NCBI RefSeq assembly: GCF_000968175.1
Contig: NZ_FO704551.1
Location: forward strand, 2,108,001-2,172,000
Direction: 5' to 3'
DNA: 64,000 bases
Source of the DNA: Xenorhabdus poinarii G6
Lineage (GTDB): Bacteria; Pseudomonadota; Gammaproteobacteria; Enterobacterales; Enterobacteriaceae
How positions within the stretch are numbered: position 1 is the stretch's first letter; the number at the start of each line of letters is the position of its first letter. The notes below the pieces were generated by a model. The model worked only from the letters and a program-made list of their open reading frames with translations, ran no database searches and was not told the origin of the DNA. The position numbers and the translations under genes were made by a program. Below are positions 56,804-64,000 of this stretch, piece by piece.

Positions 56804-56822
56804 ATGATAGTAAAACTATCAT
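56804..56822. promoter_or_regulatory. Perfect palindrome in the ybjC-grxA promoter region
   Basis: ATGATAGT-AAA-ACTATCAT is an exact 8-bp inverted repeat with a 3-base spacer. It resembles a dimer operator. In E. coli grxA is activated by OxyR, whose ATAG and CTAT blocks are 7 bases apart; here they are 5 apart, so the regulator is not settled. Confidence 0.5.
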
Positions 56823-56956
56823 ACCTGAATCCCACTGATTGGCGGCACTAATTACAATAAAAGGGACTTCCCACTTTTTTTTGCGCATACTTACAGGCAT
56901 AGTAACTACCGTTGCCAAGTTATGAAAATCGTCATGATTACCACTAAGGAGTTTAT

Positions 56957-57220
56957 ATGTACACTGTTATTTTCGGCCGCCCGGGTTGCCCATACTGCGT
57001 TCGCGCTACAGAATTAGCGGAGCGATTAAAAAAAGAACGTGACGACTTTGACTACCGCTATATTGATATCTGGGCTGAGAATATCACTAAAGAAGACTTA
57101 TCAAAAACAGTCGGCAAACCGGTTGAAACGGTTCCTCAAATATTCATTGACGAAAAACATATTGGTGGCTGCACAGATTTTGAAGCGTACGCTAAAGAAA
57201 ATCTGGCTCTCTACAGCTAA
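56957..57220 (+). CDS. grxA: Glutaredoxin 1
   Basis: Glutathione-dependent dithiol oxidoreductase that reduces ribonucleotide reductase and OxyR. It is 87 residues with the active site C11-P-Y-C14, the cis-proline loop ETVPQIFIDEKHIGGCTDFEAY, and the short helical C-terminus. A GGAG ribosome-binding site precedes the ATG. It is followed by the rybB sRNA gene. Confidence 0.96.
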   Translation: MYTVIFGRPGCPYCVRATELAERLKKERDDFDYRYIDIWAENITKEDLSKTVGKPVETVPQIFIDEKHIGGCTDFEAYAKENLALYS

Positions 57221-57275
57221 TCAAGCCAGATAACGGGTTGACGAAAAAATTTTGTAATTTTTTTCTCAGGGGTGA

Positions 57276-57303
57276 GAACTTTCACACCACAATGTAGTCT
57301 TAA
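57276..57303 (+). promoter_or_regulatory. Sigma-E-type promoter of rybB
   Basis: GAACTT at 57276-57281 and TCTTAA at 57298-57303, 16 bases apart, agree with the RpoE consensus (GAACTT, TCnnA). The predicted start is the G at 57309, which is the RybB 5' end by homology. Confidence 0.72.
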
Positions 57304-57308
57304 TTATT

Positions 57309-57386
57309 GCCACTGCTTTTCTTTGATGTCCCCATGTTGAGGAGCCCGATAGTCATCCACTTTGGTTAAAGACTATCGGGTTTTTT
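57309..57386 (+). ncRNA. rybB: RybB small regulatory RNA
   Basis: Hfq-dependent sRNA made under envelope stress; it represses outer-membrane porin mRNAs in E. coli and Salmonella. The 5' end GCCACTGCTTTTCTTTGATG, followed by TCCCC, is identical in memory to the E. coli seed region. The 3' half keeps the GGAGCCC element and a terminator in which CCCGATAGTC pairs with GACTATCGGG, then TTTTTT, although the terminator stem sequence differs from E. coli. A sigma-E promoter lies directly upstream and the place next to grxA fits. About 78 bases. Confidence 0.9.
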
Positions 57387-57634
57387 GTTGCCCAATCCGT
57401 GAGCGACGATCACCGAAGGTTAGGGAAAATGTCAAAAGATAAACGTTACCGTTCTTTGCCATTACCTTCTCTTATTATCTATCATGTAAGATTAACAAAC
57501 ACTAAATTAATATGAAGATTTAACATCATTCCCTTTTTTTAGTGACTATATCTTGTAAAACTACTGTTTTTAACAACAAGTTGATAAAATAGAATCATCT
57601 TGTTTGCATCAATATCTCGTTTGTGAGGCTTACT

Positions 57635-58243
57635 TTGCTAGAACAACTTAACCACAATTTGTTTACTTTTATTAATGCGACACCCGATTCACCACCTGCA
57701 ACGATCTCGCTTGCCATCTTTATTGCGAAATATTGCGTCTTTATTTACCCGGCTGTCTTAGCCATTTGCTGGCTTTGGGGAGATGACAAAGTCATCGCAT
57801 CTCAACGCGTCGTTGTCAGTAAATCCACCATTGCTTTTGCCTTGGGTATGTTAGCATCCTATATCATCGGTGTGGTTGTTCAACATGACAGGCCATTCGT
57901 TGAAGGCTTTGGCTATCATTTTCTCTACCACGCTCCGACAGGGTCTTTTCCCAGTAACCACGGCACAACCGTCTTCACTTTCGCCCTGGCATTTCTATTT
58001 TGGCATCGAATCTGGTCAGGTTTATGTTTAATGCTCATGGCCTTTGCCATCGCTTGGTCTCGTGTCTATGTGGGCGTTCACTGGCCAATCGATATGGTTG
58101 GCGCGTTTTTAGTCAGCTTGTTAGGGTGTACATTGTCCCAAGTATTTTGGAACCAGTATGGCGAACGTTTACAAGACAAAATCACTTTGCTCTATCACTT
58201 CTGCTGTGGATTTTTGATCAAAAAGGGTTGGGTGAGAAATTAA
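57635..58243 (+). CDS. ybjG: Undecaprenyl-diphosphate phosphatase YbjG (PAP2 type)
   Basis: Membrane PAP2 phosphatase that recycles undecaprenyl diphosphate. It has five or six membrane segments; the catalytic motifs are HDRPFVEGFGYHF (KX6RP-like), SFPSNHGTTVFTFALAF (PSGH-like) and SRVYVGVHWPIDMVGAF (SRX5HX3D). I favour a TTG start at 57635 because it aligns with the E. coli N-terminus MLEQLNHNLF and has GAGG six bases upstream; a GTG at 57623 would add four residues. It is 202 residues long. Confidence 0.92.
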   Translation: MLEQLNHNLFTFINATPDSPPATISLAIFIAKYCVFIYPAVLAICWLWGDDKVIASQRVVVSKSTIAFALGMLASYIIGVVVQHDRPFVEGFGYHFLYHAPTGSFPSNHGTTVFTFALAFLFWHRIWSGLCLMLMAFAIAWSRVYVGVHWPIDMVGAFLVSLLGCTLSQVFWNQYGERLQDKITLLYHFCCGFLIKKGWVRN

Positions 58244-58299
58244 TACAACGTCAATCGATGTCCAAATAGCACACAGAAACAAGCCTCTCAATTAGCAGG

Positions 58300-58345
58300 A
58301 TAACGATACCCCAGTCACATCATTCTGTGACTGGGGTATCGTTAT
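58300..58345. terminator. Perfect 20-bp hairpin after ybjG
   Basis: The 20-base arm starting ATAACGATACCCC (58300-58319) is exactly complementary to 58326-58345 across a TCATTC loop. It is long for a terminator and lacks a clear T-run (ATTTAA follows). It probably ends ybjG transcription and could also be a repeat-family member. Confidence 0.8.
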
Positions 58346-58810
58346 ATTTAACAATATATAGCCATTGAAATGATTACGATTTCTTTATAAAGATAGAATA
58401 AACGAACACACTTTACCCATAAAATCTATTTATATTTAAAATGCTTATTAATACATCATCAATGAAAACCAAATTTCTGCTCAAAAGGGTGAATGTTACA
58501 TAAAGCAAAGAGGCATCCTTATTTTATTTTTATTTATCAAAATGTTAAATGAAAAATACTTGCCAACAAAGACGTATTAAAGATGAAGTTATTGACATTT
58601 ATGGTTCCACTTTACTCCAGACCAACATTAAACAAAAAGGATCATTAATATATGAATATATTTAAGCAGTAGGCCAAATGGATATTAGCATTTAAAATAA
58701 AAATAATGAGAGATCCTTTAACAGAGATTAAATCTTGCTTTATTTAATATTTAATCAACATTTAGAAAAGTATTTATAACAATATCCCTTTTCTATATAA
58801 ATCTTGCAAT

Positions 58811-58826
58811 TGCGAGAGTGATCACG
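58811..58826 (+). promoter_or_regulatory. Candidate CRP box upstream of sdaC
   Basis: TGCGA-GAGTGA-TCACG matches TGTGA-N6-TCACA at eight of ten positions. sdaC of E. coli is reported to depend on CRP, so the site is plausible; it is about 280 bases before the ATG. Confidence 0.4.
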
Positions 58827-59029
58827 GTACATTTCACTGAAAATAACTATATTCCCCCCACCAAAAGTCCGGAGTTAAGTTTTTGAATTCAGGAATCGAA
58901 AAATAGAGCAAATAAGTTGAAAATTTTCTGTTTTAAATGAACAAATTTCAATCATATTACGCATGTGGCAATGAAAGACGTTTAAATAAACACCGACGCA
59001 ATATTTGACAACTTATACATAAAAAAATC

Positions 59030-59060
59030 CAACTCGCGCATCTAATTAATGTGCGGGTTT
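59030..59060 (+). terminator. Stem-loop in the sdaC leader
   Basis: AACTCGCGCAT pairs with ATGTGCGGGTT through 11 positions with two G-U pairs, loop of 7, and GTTTTTAATTTTTT follows eight bases later. It looks like an imperfect terminator about 45 bases before the sdaC ATG, so it may attenuate sdaC. Confidence 0.5.
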
Positions 59061-59106
59061 AGCAGTTTTTAATTTTTTACTTTACCGCGTTATTTCGGAG
59101 ATATTT

Positions 59107-60414
59107 ATGGACACATCTCAAGCAGGTTCAATCGTATCCTCTGCTGCAAGCAAAAGCGATTACACAACCTGGCGTAAATCAGACACTGTATGGATGTTAG
59201 GATTATATGGCACAGCAATTGGTGCCGGCGTTTTATTTCTTCCTATCAATGCAGGTATCGGTGGTTTGATTCCACTGATTATCATGGCAGTGCTTGCCCT
59301 GCCCATGACATTTTTTGCTCACCGTGGCATGTGCCGTTTTGTTCTGTCAGGCAGAAGCAGCGGTGAAGATATTACTGGTGTGGTAGAAGAGCACTTTGGT
59401 AAAGTTGCCGGATTTCTCATCACCATTCTCTATTTCTTTGCTATTTATCCTATCCTGCTCGTCTACAGCGTTGCTCTGACTAATACAGTCGAAAGCTTTA
59501 TTGTACACCAACTGCAAATGAATGCTCCGCCACGTGCATTGCTGGCGTTGGCATTACTTCTCGGTGTAATGAGTATTATTCGTTTCGGTGAGAAAGCTAT
59601 CGTTAAGGCGATGAGCGTATTAGTATTCCCATTTGTCACCGTGTTAATGCTATTGGCTCTGTATTTAATCCCTCACTGGAATACGACTATCTTTGATACT
59701 TTGTCACTGAATAATTCCCTGTCTTCGACAAGCAATTCCGGTCTGTTATTTACTCTGTGGCTGGCCATTCCTGTTATGGTTTTCTCGTTTAACCACTCGC
59801 CCATCATTTCAGCCTTCGCCATTGCAAAACGTGAAGAATATGGCGAAAATGCGGAGAAAAAATGTTCACGCATTCTGGCTTATGCCCATATCATGATGGT
59901 GCTGACAGTCATGTTCTTTGTGTTTAGTTGCGTACTGAGTCTATCACCTGAAAACCTGGCAGAAGCAAAAGCACAGAACATTACTATCTTGTCCTATCTG
60001 GCTAACCATTTCCGTATACCAACTATTGAGTATATTGCGCCACTCATTGCTTTTATCGCGATCACTAAGTCTTTCCTTGGCCACTACCTGGGCGCCCGTG
60101 AAGGCTTCAATGGTATTGTCAACAAAGCTATGATGAACACACGCGGTAAGACTATTCAGCAAAAAACGCTGAATCGTATCACCAGCTTATTTATGCTAAT
60201 CAGTGCCTGGATCGTTGCGACACTCAACCCAAGTATCCTGAATATCATTGAATCTTTGGGTGGACCCATTATTGCGATGATTCTGTTTATCATGCCAATG
60301 TACGCAATCTACAAAGTGCCAGCGATGCGTAAATATGCAGGTAAACCAAGCAATATCTTTGTTATCGTAACAGGTTCAATCGCGATTTCCGCAGCGATTT
60401 ACTCTGTCATGTAA
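59107..60414 (+). CDS. sdaC: Serine transporter SdaC
   Basis: Proton-coupled serine importer of the HAAAP family in the inner membrane. It has 435 residues with about eleven membrane segments. Family markers are WMLGLYGTAIGAGVLFLPINAGIGG, HSPIISAFAIAKREEYGENAEKKCSRIL and FLGHYLGAREGFNGIV. E. coli SdaC aligns end to end. It stands alone here; in E. coli it is next to sdaB, which is not present. Confidence 0.94.
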   Translation: MDTSQAGSIVSSAASKSDYTTWRKSDTVWMLGLYGTAIGAGVLFLPINAGIGGLIPLIIMAVLALPMTFFAHRGMCRFVLSGRSSGEDITGVVEEHFGKVAGFLITILYFFAIYPILLVYSVALTNTVESFIVHQLQMNAPPRALLALALLLGVMSIIRFGEKAIVKAMSVLVFPFVTVLMLLALYLIPHWNTTIFDTLSLNNSLSSTSNSGLLFTLWLAIPVMVFSFNHSPIISAFAIAKREEYGENAEKKCSRILAYAHIMMVLTVMFFVFSCVLSLSPENLAEAKAQNITILSYLANHFRIPTIEYIAPLIAFIAITKSFLGHYLGAREGFNGIVNKAMMNTRGKTIQQKTLNRITSLFMLISAWIVATLNPSILNIIESLGGPIIAMILFIMPMYAIYKVPAMRKYAGKPSNIFVIVTGSIAISAAIYSVM

Positions 60415-60455
60415 TCAAAATCTGGGCACCGACTTTTTCAGCAAAAGTCCCTAAA

Positions 60456-60490
60456 AAAATGCCAGTCAACTTTTTGCTGACTGGCATTTT
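60456..60490. terminator. Terminator between sdaC and dacC
   Basis: AAAATGCCAGTCA and TGACTGGCATTTT form a 13-bp perfect stem with a 9-base loop. A- and T-rich tails flank it, so it can serve both convergent genes. Confidence 0.85.
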
Positions 60491-60522
60491 CCATTACTAT
60501 CGCGATATGAATTTTTTTGATT

Positions 60523-61731
60523 TTAACTAAAAATCGCGTTAAACCAGCCCGTCACAGTTTTTATCACAAAATCCCATATACGCCCAAAGAAACCACTTTC
60601 TTCCACGGCTTCTTTAACGACTAATGGTCGCTGGTCAATCACTTTATCATTCAAGACAAAATTCACCGTACCAACAACCTGGTTCTGCACGAGTGGGGCT
60701 TCGAGTGGGGTTTTATCCAGCATAAAACTCACTTTCACATTTCCTATCTGTCCACGGGGAACGACGGCAGAAGCCTCTTTTTCCACCCCCAATGCAACTT
60801 CCGGGCGGGTTCCATACCATACTTTTTCCGTCACCAGGGTATCACTGGCCTTCAACGGTATTGTCGATTCATAAAAACGAAACCCCCATGCCAATAGTTT
60901 TTCGCTGTCAGAAAAACGGACGCGATCACTGGATGCTCCCAATACCACTGAGATCAAGCGCATTGGTCCTTCAGTCGCCGATGCAACAAGATTATAACCT
61001 GCACCACTTGTATGCCCGGTTTTGACACCATCCACATTCATATTTTTATGCCATAACAAGCGATTGCGGTTAGGTTGGCGGATATTATTAAAAGTGAATT
61101 CTTTCTCTTTATTCAGCGCATATTCTTCTGGTACATCACGGATCATCGCCTGACTTAAACTGGCCATGTCACGCGCCGTGCTATACTGCCCTGCGGCATC
61201 CAGACCGTGTACTGTCTTAAAGTGAGTATTGGTCAGTTTTAGTGTCGCTGAATATTTATTCATCAAATCGACAAAAGCATCCTGACTACCTGCGACATAA
61301 TCCGCAAGTGCAATACTGGCATCATTACCGGATTGAATGACAATACCACGGTTTAAATCAATCACCTTCACCCTGTCACCCGGTTTCAAAAACATCAGGG
61401 ATGACCCTTTAAGCACGGGGTTTCCGGTGGCCCAAGCATCCTGACCAATGGTAACCCAATCTTCTGAAGAAATTTTCCCTGATTTGATCGCCTGCCCAAT
61501 GACATAACTGGTCATCATCTTCGTTAAACTGGCTGGATCTAACCGCTCATCTGCGTTATTTGATGCCAGGATTTTTCCACTGGCGTAATCCATCAATACG
61601 TAGGCTTTTGCATCAATTTCAGGTGTCGCCGGCTGTTCCATCGCGTAAGCGTTGACACTCACCAGCCAAACAACACTTAAGCTAAAAGTAAAAGATTTAA
61701 TGATTGGTATCTGCTGCCTTTTTTTCATCAT
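60523..61731 (-). CDS. dacC: D-alanyl-D-alanine carboxypeptidase (PBP6-like)
   Basis: Low-molecular-mass penicillin-binding protein that trims the terminal D-Ala of peptidoglycan peptides. Starting at 61731, with AGGG six bases upstream, gives 402 residues. A signal peptide ends near AYA30. The three catalytic motifs are S68-L-T-K71, S134-G-N136 and K237-T-G239. A C-terminal beta domain and an amphipathic membrane anchor ([22 protein letters not shown]) complete it. It resembles E. coli DacC more than DacA, though both are close. Confidence 0.93.
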   Translation of the reverse strand: MMKKRQQIPIIKSFTFSLSVVWLVSVNAYAMEQPATPEIDAKAYVLMDYASGKILASNNADERLDPASLTKMMTSYVIGQAIKSGKISSEDWVTIGQDAWATGNPVLKGSSLMFLKPGDRVKVIDLNRGIVIQSGNDASIALADYVAGSQDAFVDLMNKYSATLKLTNTHFKTVHGLDAAGQYSTARDMASLSQAMIRDVPEEYALNKEKEFTFNNIRQPNRNRLLWHKNMNVDGVKTGHTSGAGYNLVASATEGPMRLISVVLGASSDRVRFSDSEKLLAWGFRFYESTIPLKASDTLVTEKVWYGTRPEVALGVEKEASAVVPRGQIGNVKVSFMLDKTPLEAPLVQNQVVGTVNFVLNDKVIDQRPLVVKEAVEESGFFGRIWDFVIKTVTGWFNAIFS

Positions 61732-61860
61732 CGCTAGCCCTTTTTCTCTACTGCTCAACCTCGTGTCGCATCGACAGAGTAGATATAAAAACATAAAAAC
61801 GCTATTAATATAGGATGTTATGCGATAAGACTCCAACCTAATAACATAAAGGTTTTTCGG

Positions 61861-62727
61861 TTATCCCATTGGCATTCTGCCGGGATCAGGGAACTGATAC
61901 TCAAACCCTAACACCCGACAAATACGACTCCCATCGACCATTTTGCTTGCAATTTCTGTACTATTTCCAATGATACTATTTCCAATGATTGTACTGTCTG
62001 ACTGCAAAAATTCTGGCGGAGTCAGATTAAGCTGACGGCTGGCTAACGGATAAAATACCGCTTTTTTCGGGTGTATTGGTGCACACAAATTAAAGAGATG
62101 CCCGCCTTTCGGCTGTTGAATAAGAAGCTTAATGGCAGAAATCACATCATCTTGATGAACTAAATTGACAGCATCCTCACCTCCCTTAAGAGCCTTTTTC
62201 CCGGCAAGAAAACGTCCTGCATGGCGTCCATTACCCACCAGTCCCGCCAAACGTAAGATATCCACCGAAGTATTGGGGAGTTGATGCAGCCAGTTTTCCA
62301 ACACAACTAACGCCTTTGCGGATTCGGTTTCAGGGCACAGAGGTTCATCTTCATTGAGATACCCCACAGACGAACCATACACAGAAGTTGAACTCATAAA
62401 GATAATTCTTGGCACTGAATAGGAAAGGGCTGTATCAACAACTAATTGCACCGCTTTTACATAGGCTTCCCCACCCCCTGCTACGCCTCGAACGGGCAAG
62501 GTTAAAATCAGGACATCAACAGACATCAGTTGATCAAGCGTATCTGCATCACAAATAATTTGAGGAGCCAGGTTCAATAAATAACAATCGATGCCACACA
62601 TACATGCCGCTTCAACACCATCTGGTGTTGTTTTACTACCGACTACCTGTATGCCTCCACGTTGTAATGCTTGTGCTAATGGCATACCTAACCAGCCCAA
62701 CCCAATAATGGAAACTTTTTTCACCAT
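61861..62727 (-). CDS. yeeZ: NAD(P)-dependent epimerase-like protein YeeZ
   Basis: Predicted Rossmann-fold oxidoreductase or epimerase of unknown substrate. Translation from 62727 begins MVKKVSIIGLGWLGMPLAQAL with the GXGXXG dinucleotide site. Other blocks are MSSTSVYGSSVGYLNEDEP, DILRLAGLVGNGRHAGRFLAGK and NLVHQDDVISAIKLLIQQPKGGHLFNLCAP. It is 288 residues; a 15-bp tandem duplication adds five residues. It is divergent from the his operon, the same arrangement as in E. coli. Confidence 0.92.
   Translation of the reverse strand: MVKKVSIIGLGWLGMPLAQALQRGGIQVVGSKTTPDGVEAACMCGIDCYLLNLAPQIICDADTLDQLMSVDVLILTLPVRGVAGGGEAYVKAVQLVVDTALSYSVPRIIFMSSTSVYGSSVGYLNEDEPLCPETESAKALVVLENWLHQLPNTSVDILRLAGLVGNGRHAGRFLAGKKALKGGEDAVNLVHQDDVISAIKLLIQQPKGGHLFNLCAPIHPKKAVFYPLASRQLNLTPPEFLQSDSTIIGNSIIGNSTEIASKMVDGSRICRVLGFEYQFPDPGRMPMG
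61960..61989. repeat. 15-bp tandem duplication within yeeZ
   Basis: ACTATTTCCAATGAT occurs twice head to tail with no mismatch. In the protein it gives IIGNSIIGNS, in a segment where the E. coli protein is shorter. It is likely a replication-slippage event. Confidence 0.88.
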
Positions 62728-62822
62728 GATCCCCCCCACAAGCAATGCATTTTAATTCTTAGGCCATTAAGTCACCTTAGCTAACATTACGCATATATCT
62801 ACTGAATAGCAATAAAGCATAT

Positions 62823-62838
62823 ATTGTTTTAAAACAAT
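62823..62838. repeat. AT-rich palindrome upstream of the his promoter
   Basis: ATTGTTTTAAAACAAT is a perfect 16-base palindrome, 39 bases before the -35 box. It may be an upstream element or operator; role unknown. Confidence 0.5.
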
Positions 62839-62876
62839 CAGTTAAATCAAAATAAACCTATTTTTAAAAAAAGAAT

Positions 62877-62906
62877 TTGCTTTTCACATATAAAATCGTA
62901 TAGGTT
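62877..62906 (+). promoter_or_regulatory. Histidine operon promoter
   Basis: TTGCTT and TAGGTT with an 18-base spacer are the same two hexamers and spacing as in the E. coli and Salmonella his promoter. It lies about 135 bases before hisL, the usual distance being shorter in E. coli; the match is strong nonetheless. Confidence 0.8.
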
Positions 62907-63041
62907 AAACAACAAACAATTCATTCTTAATCACAACGATAATTGTACATCGACATGATTCAATAGGGTGTTATTTTGTCTATAAAAATAGCACTGAATG
63001 TTACATCGAACGCACCATCAAAAAGACAGAGAGCTTAATCA

Positions 63042-63089
63042 ATGATTCGTATTCAATTTAACCATCATCATCACCATCATCCTGATTAG
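63042..63089 (+). CDS. hisL: his operon leader peptide HisL
   Basis: Attenuator control peptide. It reads MIRIQFNHHHHHHPD, 15 residues with six consecutive His codons (CAT CAT CAT CAC CAT CAT). Ribosome stalling on these codons in His starvation prevents terminator formation downstream. E. coli has seven His codons. It is too short for usual gene finding. Confidence 0.95.
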   Translation: MIRIQFNHHHHHHPD

Positions 63090-63150
63090 TCTTTCAGGCT
63101 GCTGTGTGCTGGAAGACATCTAACCCGTCTTCCGGTGGCATGAATGCGAT

Positions 63151-63186
63151 AAAAAACCCTCGGAAGATTTTCCGGGGGTTTTTTTA
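63151..63186 (+). terminator. his attenuator terminator
   Basis: AACCC-T-CGGAA pairs with TTCCGGGGGTT and seven or more T follow. It lies 60 bases after hisL and 60 before hisG. Alternative pairings in 63089-63150 (for example CGTCTTCCGG with its counterpart near hisL) could act as antiterminator. Confidence 0.9.
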
Positions 63187-63244
63187 TTGCTGAATTCGAC
63201 AAATTAATGACTGACTGAAAACGAAGATGGGGGTAAAACATCAC

Positions 63245-64000
63245 ATGTTAGATAAAACACGCTTACGTATAGCCATTCAAAAATCAGGCCGCCTGAGTGA
63301 TGATTCCAGAACATTACTGGCACGCTGTGGTATCAAAATTAATTTGCAGCAACAACGCCTGATTGCATTCGCTGAGAATATGCCTATTGATATTCTACGT
63401 GTCCGTGACGACGATATCCCGGGTCTTGTGATGGATGGTGTTGTTGATTTAGGCATTATCGGGGAAAACGTCCTTGAAGAAGAACGACTGACTCGTCAGG
63501 GGCAAGGAGAAGATCCTCGCTATTTAACATTACGCCGCCTCGATTTTGGCGAGTGCCGTCTTTCGCTGGCAACTCCGCTTGATGTCGATTATACCAGTGT
63601 AGTATGTCTGCAAGATTCCCGCATTGCGACCTCTTACCCACATTTATTAAAACGTTATTTAGATCAAAAGGGCATCCGCTTCAAACCCTGCCTTCTTAAT
63701 GGTTCCGTTGAAGTTGCGCCCCGTGCAGGGCTTGCTGATGCGATCTGTGATTTAGTGTCAACCGGCGCTACATTGGAAGCGAATGGCTTGCGAGAAGTGG
63801 AAGTCATTTATCGCTCCAAAGCTTGTATGATCCAACGTGGTGGAGATATGCCGGACACCAAACAACAGCTTATCGACAAATTAATGCTCCGCATTCAGGG
63901 GGTCATTCAGGCGCGAGAATCCAAATACATCATGCTACATGCCACCCATGACAAACTGGAAGAGATTATCGCTCTACTTCCAGGGGCAGAACGTCCCACT
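63245..64000 (+). CDS. hisG: ATP phosphoribosyltransferase HisG (partial, cut by window end)
   Basis: First enzyme of histidine synthesis, feedback-inhibited by histidine. The first 252 codons are present, starting [21 protein letters not shown]. Motifs include [23 protein letters not shown] and the PRPP-binding-like [18 protein letters not shown]. The C-terminal regulatory domain begins ([16 protein letters not shown]) and continues past 64000. E. coli HisG has 299 residues, so about 47 are missing. Confidence 0.97.
   Translation, partial: MLDKTRLRIAIQKSGRLSDDSRTLLARCGIKINLQQQRLIAFAENMPIDILRVRDDDIPGLVMDGVVDLGIIGENVLEEERLTRQGQGEDPRYLTLRRLDFGECRLSLATPLDVDYTSVVCLQDSRIATSYPHLLKRYLDQKGIRFKPCLLNGSVEVAPRAGLADAICDLVSTGATLEANGLREVEVIYRSKACMIQRGGDMPDTKQQLIDKLMLRIQGVIQARESKYIMLHATHDKLEEIIALLPGAERPT

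Larger units (their letters stand above)
58346..59106. other. Long AT-rich leader region of sdaC (761 bases)
   Basis: No gene is credible here. A CRP-like box at 58811-58826 and a stem just before sdaC (59030-59060) are the only patterns found. The rest is AT-rich, with scattered short runs. The length suggests complex regulation or a decayed gene, but no coding remnant was recognised. Confidence 0.55.

Overview
This is a stretch of core chromosome from a gamma-proteobacterium of the order Enterobacterales. Nearly every protein can be matched from memory to an Escherichia coli K-12 counterpart over its full length. The AT-rich intergenic DNA, the IS982-type insertion and some gene neighbourhoods (ansB next to ycaO, sdaC beside dacC, the his operon joined to the art/grxA block) suggest Morganellaceae, most likely Xenorhabdus or Photorhabdus. 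That assignment is inference; no database was searched.

Layout. Positions 1-6.7 kb carry the cmoM-mukF-mukE-mukB condensin operon on the minus strand, with mukB cut by the window edge. Next is elyC (+), whose 3' end is interrupted by a 989-bp IS982-family element with an 8-bp target duplication. From 8.8 to 20.8 kb the minus strand carries serC-aroA-cmk-rpsA-ihfB-comEC-msbA-lpxK-ycaR-kdsB, which covers serine, aromatic and nucleotide metabolism, ribosomal protein S1, IHF-beta and lipid A export. From 21 to 28.4 kb lie ansB (-), then ycaO, focA, pflB and pflA (+), the anaerobic pyruvate-formate block. A polytopic BPSS1780-like membrane protein follows. From 29.8 to 37.2 kb come serS, rarA, lolA, ftsK and lrp (-).

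From 38 to 43.7 kb the plus strand has trxB, cydD, cydC, aat and infA. clpA and clpS (-), cspD (+), macB and macA (-) and lysO (+) follow. The arginine importer artP-artI-artQ-artM (+) is next, then rlmC, ybjN and ybjC (-), grxA (+), the sigma-E-type sRNA gene rybB (+), ybjG (+), sdaC (+), dacC and yeeZ (-). Last is the his operon start: promoter, hisL leader peptide, attenuator and the first 252 codons of hisG (+).

The genes are mostly housekeeping: chromosome segregation (MukBEF, FtsK, IHF), translation (S1, IF1, SerRS, Aat), proteolysis (ClpAP adaptor and N-end rule with Aat), anaerobic fermentation, envelope biogenesis and amino-acid transport. I found no phage, CRISPR, tRNA, rRNA, toxin-antitoxin or secondary-metabolite locus. 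No clearly new multi-gene system is visible. The most notable points are the IS insertion that replaces the C-terminal tail of ElyC, the recognisable RybB sRNA, a strong terminator hairpin in the lysO leader, several perfect intergenic hairpins, small in-frame tandem duplications in ftsK and yeeZ, and an IGF rather than IGL ClpP-binding tripeptide in ClpA.
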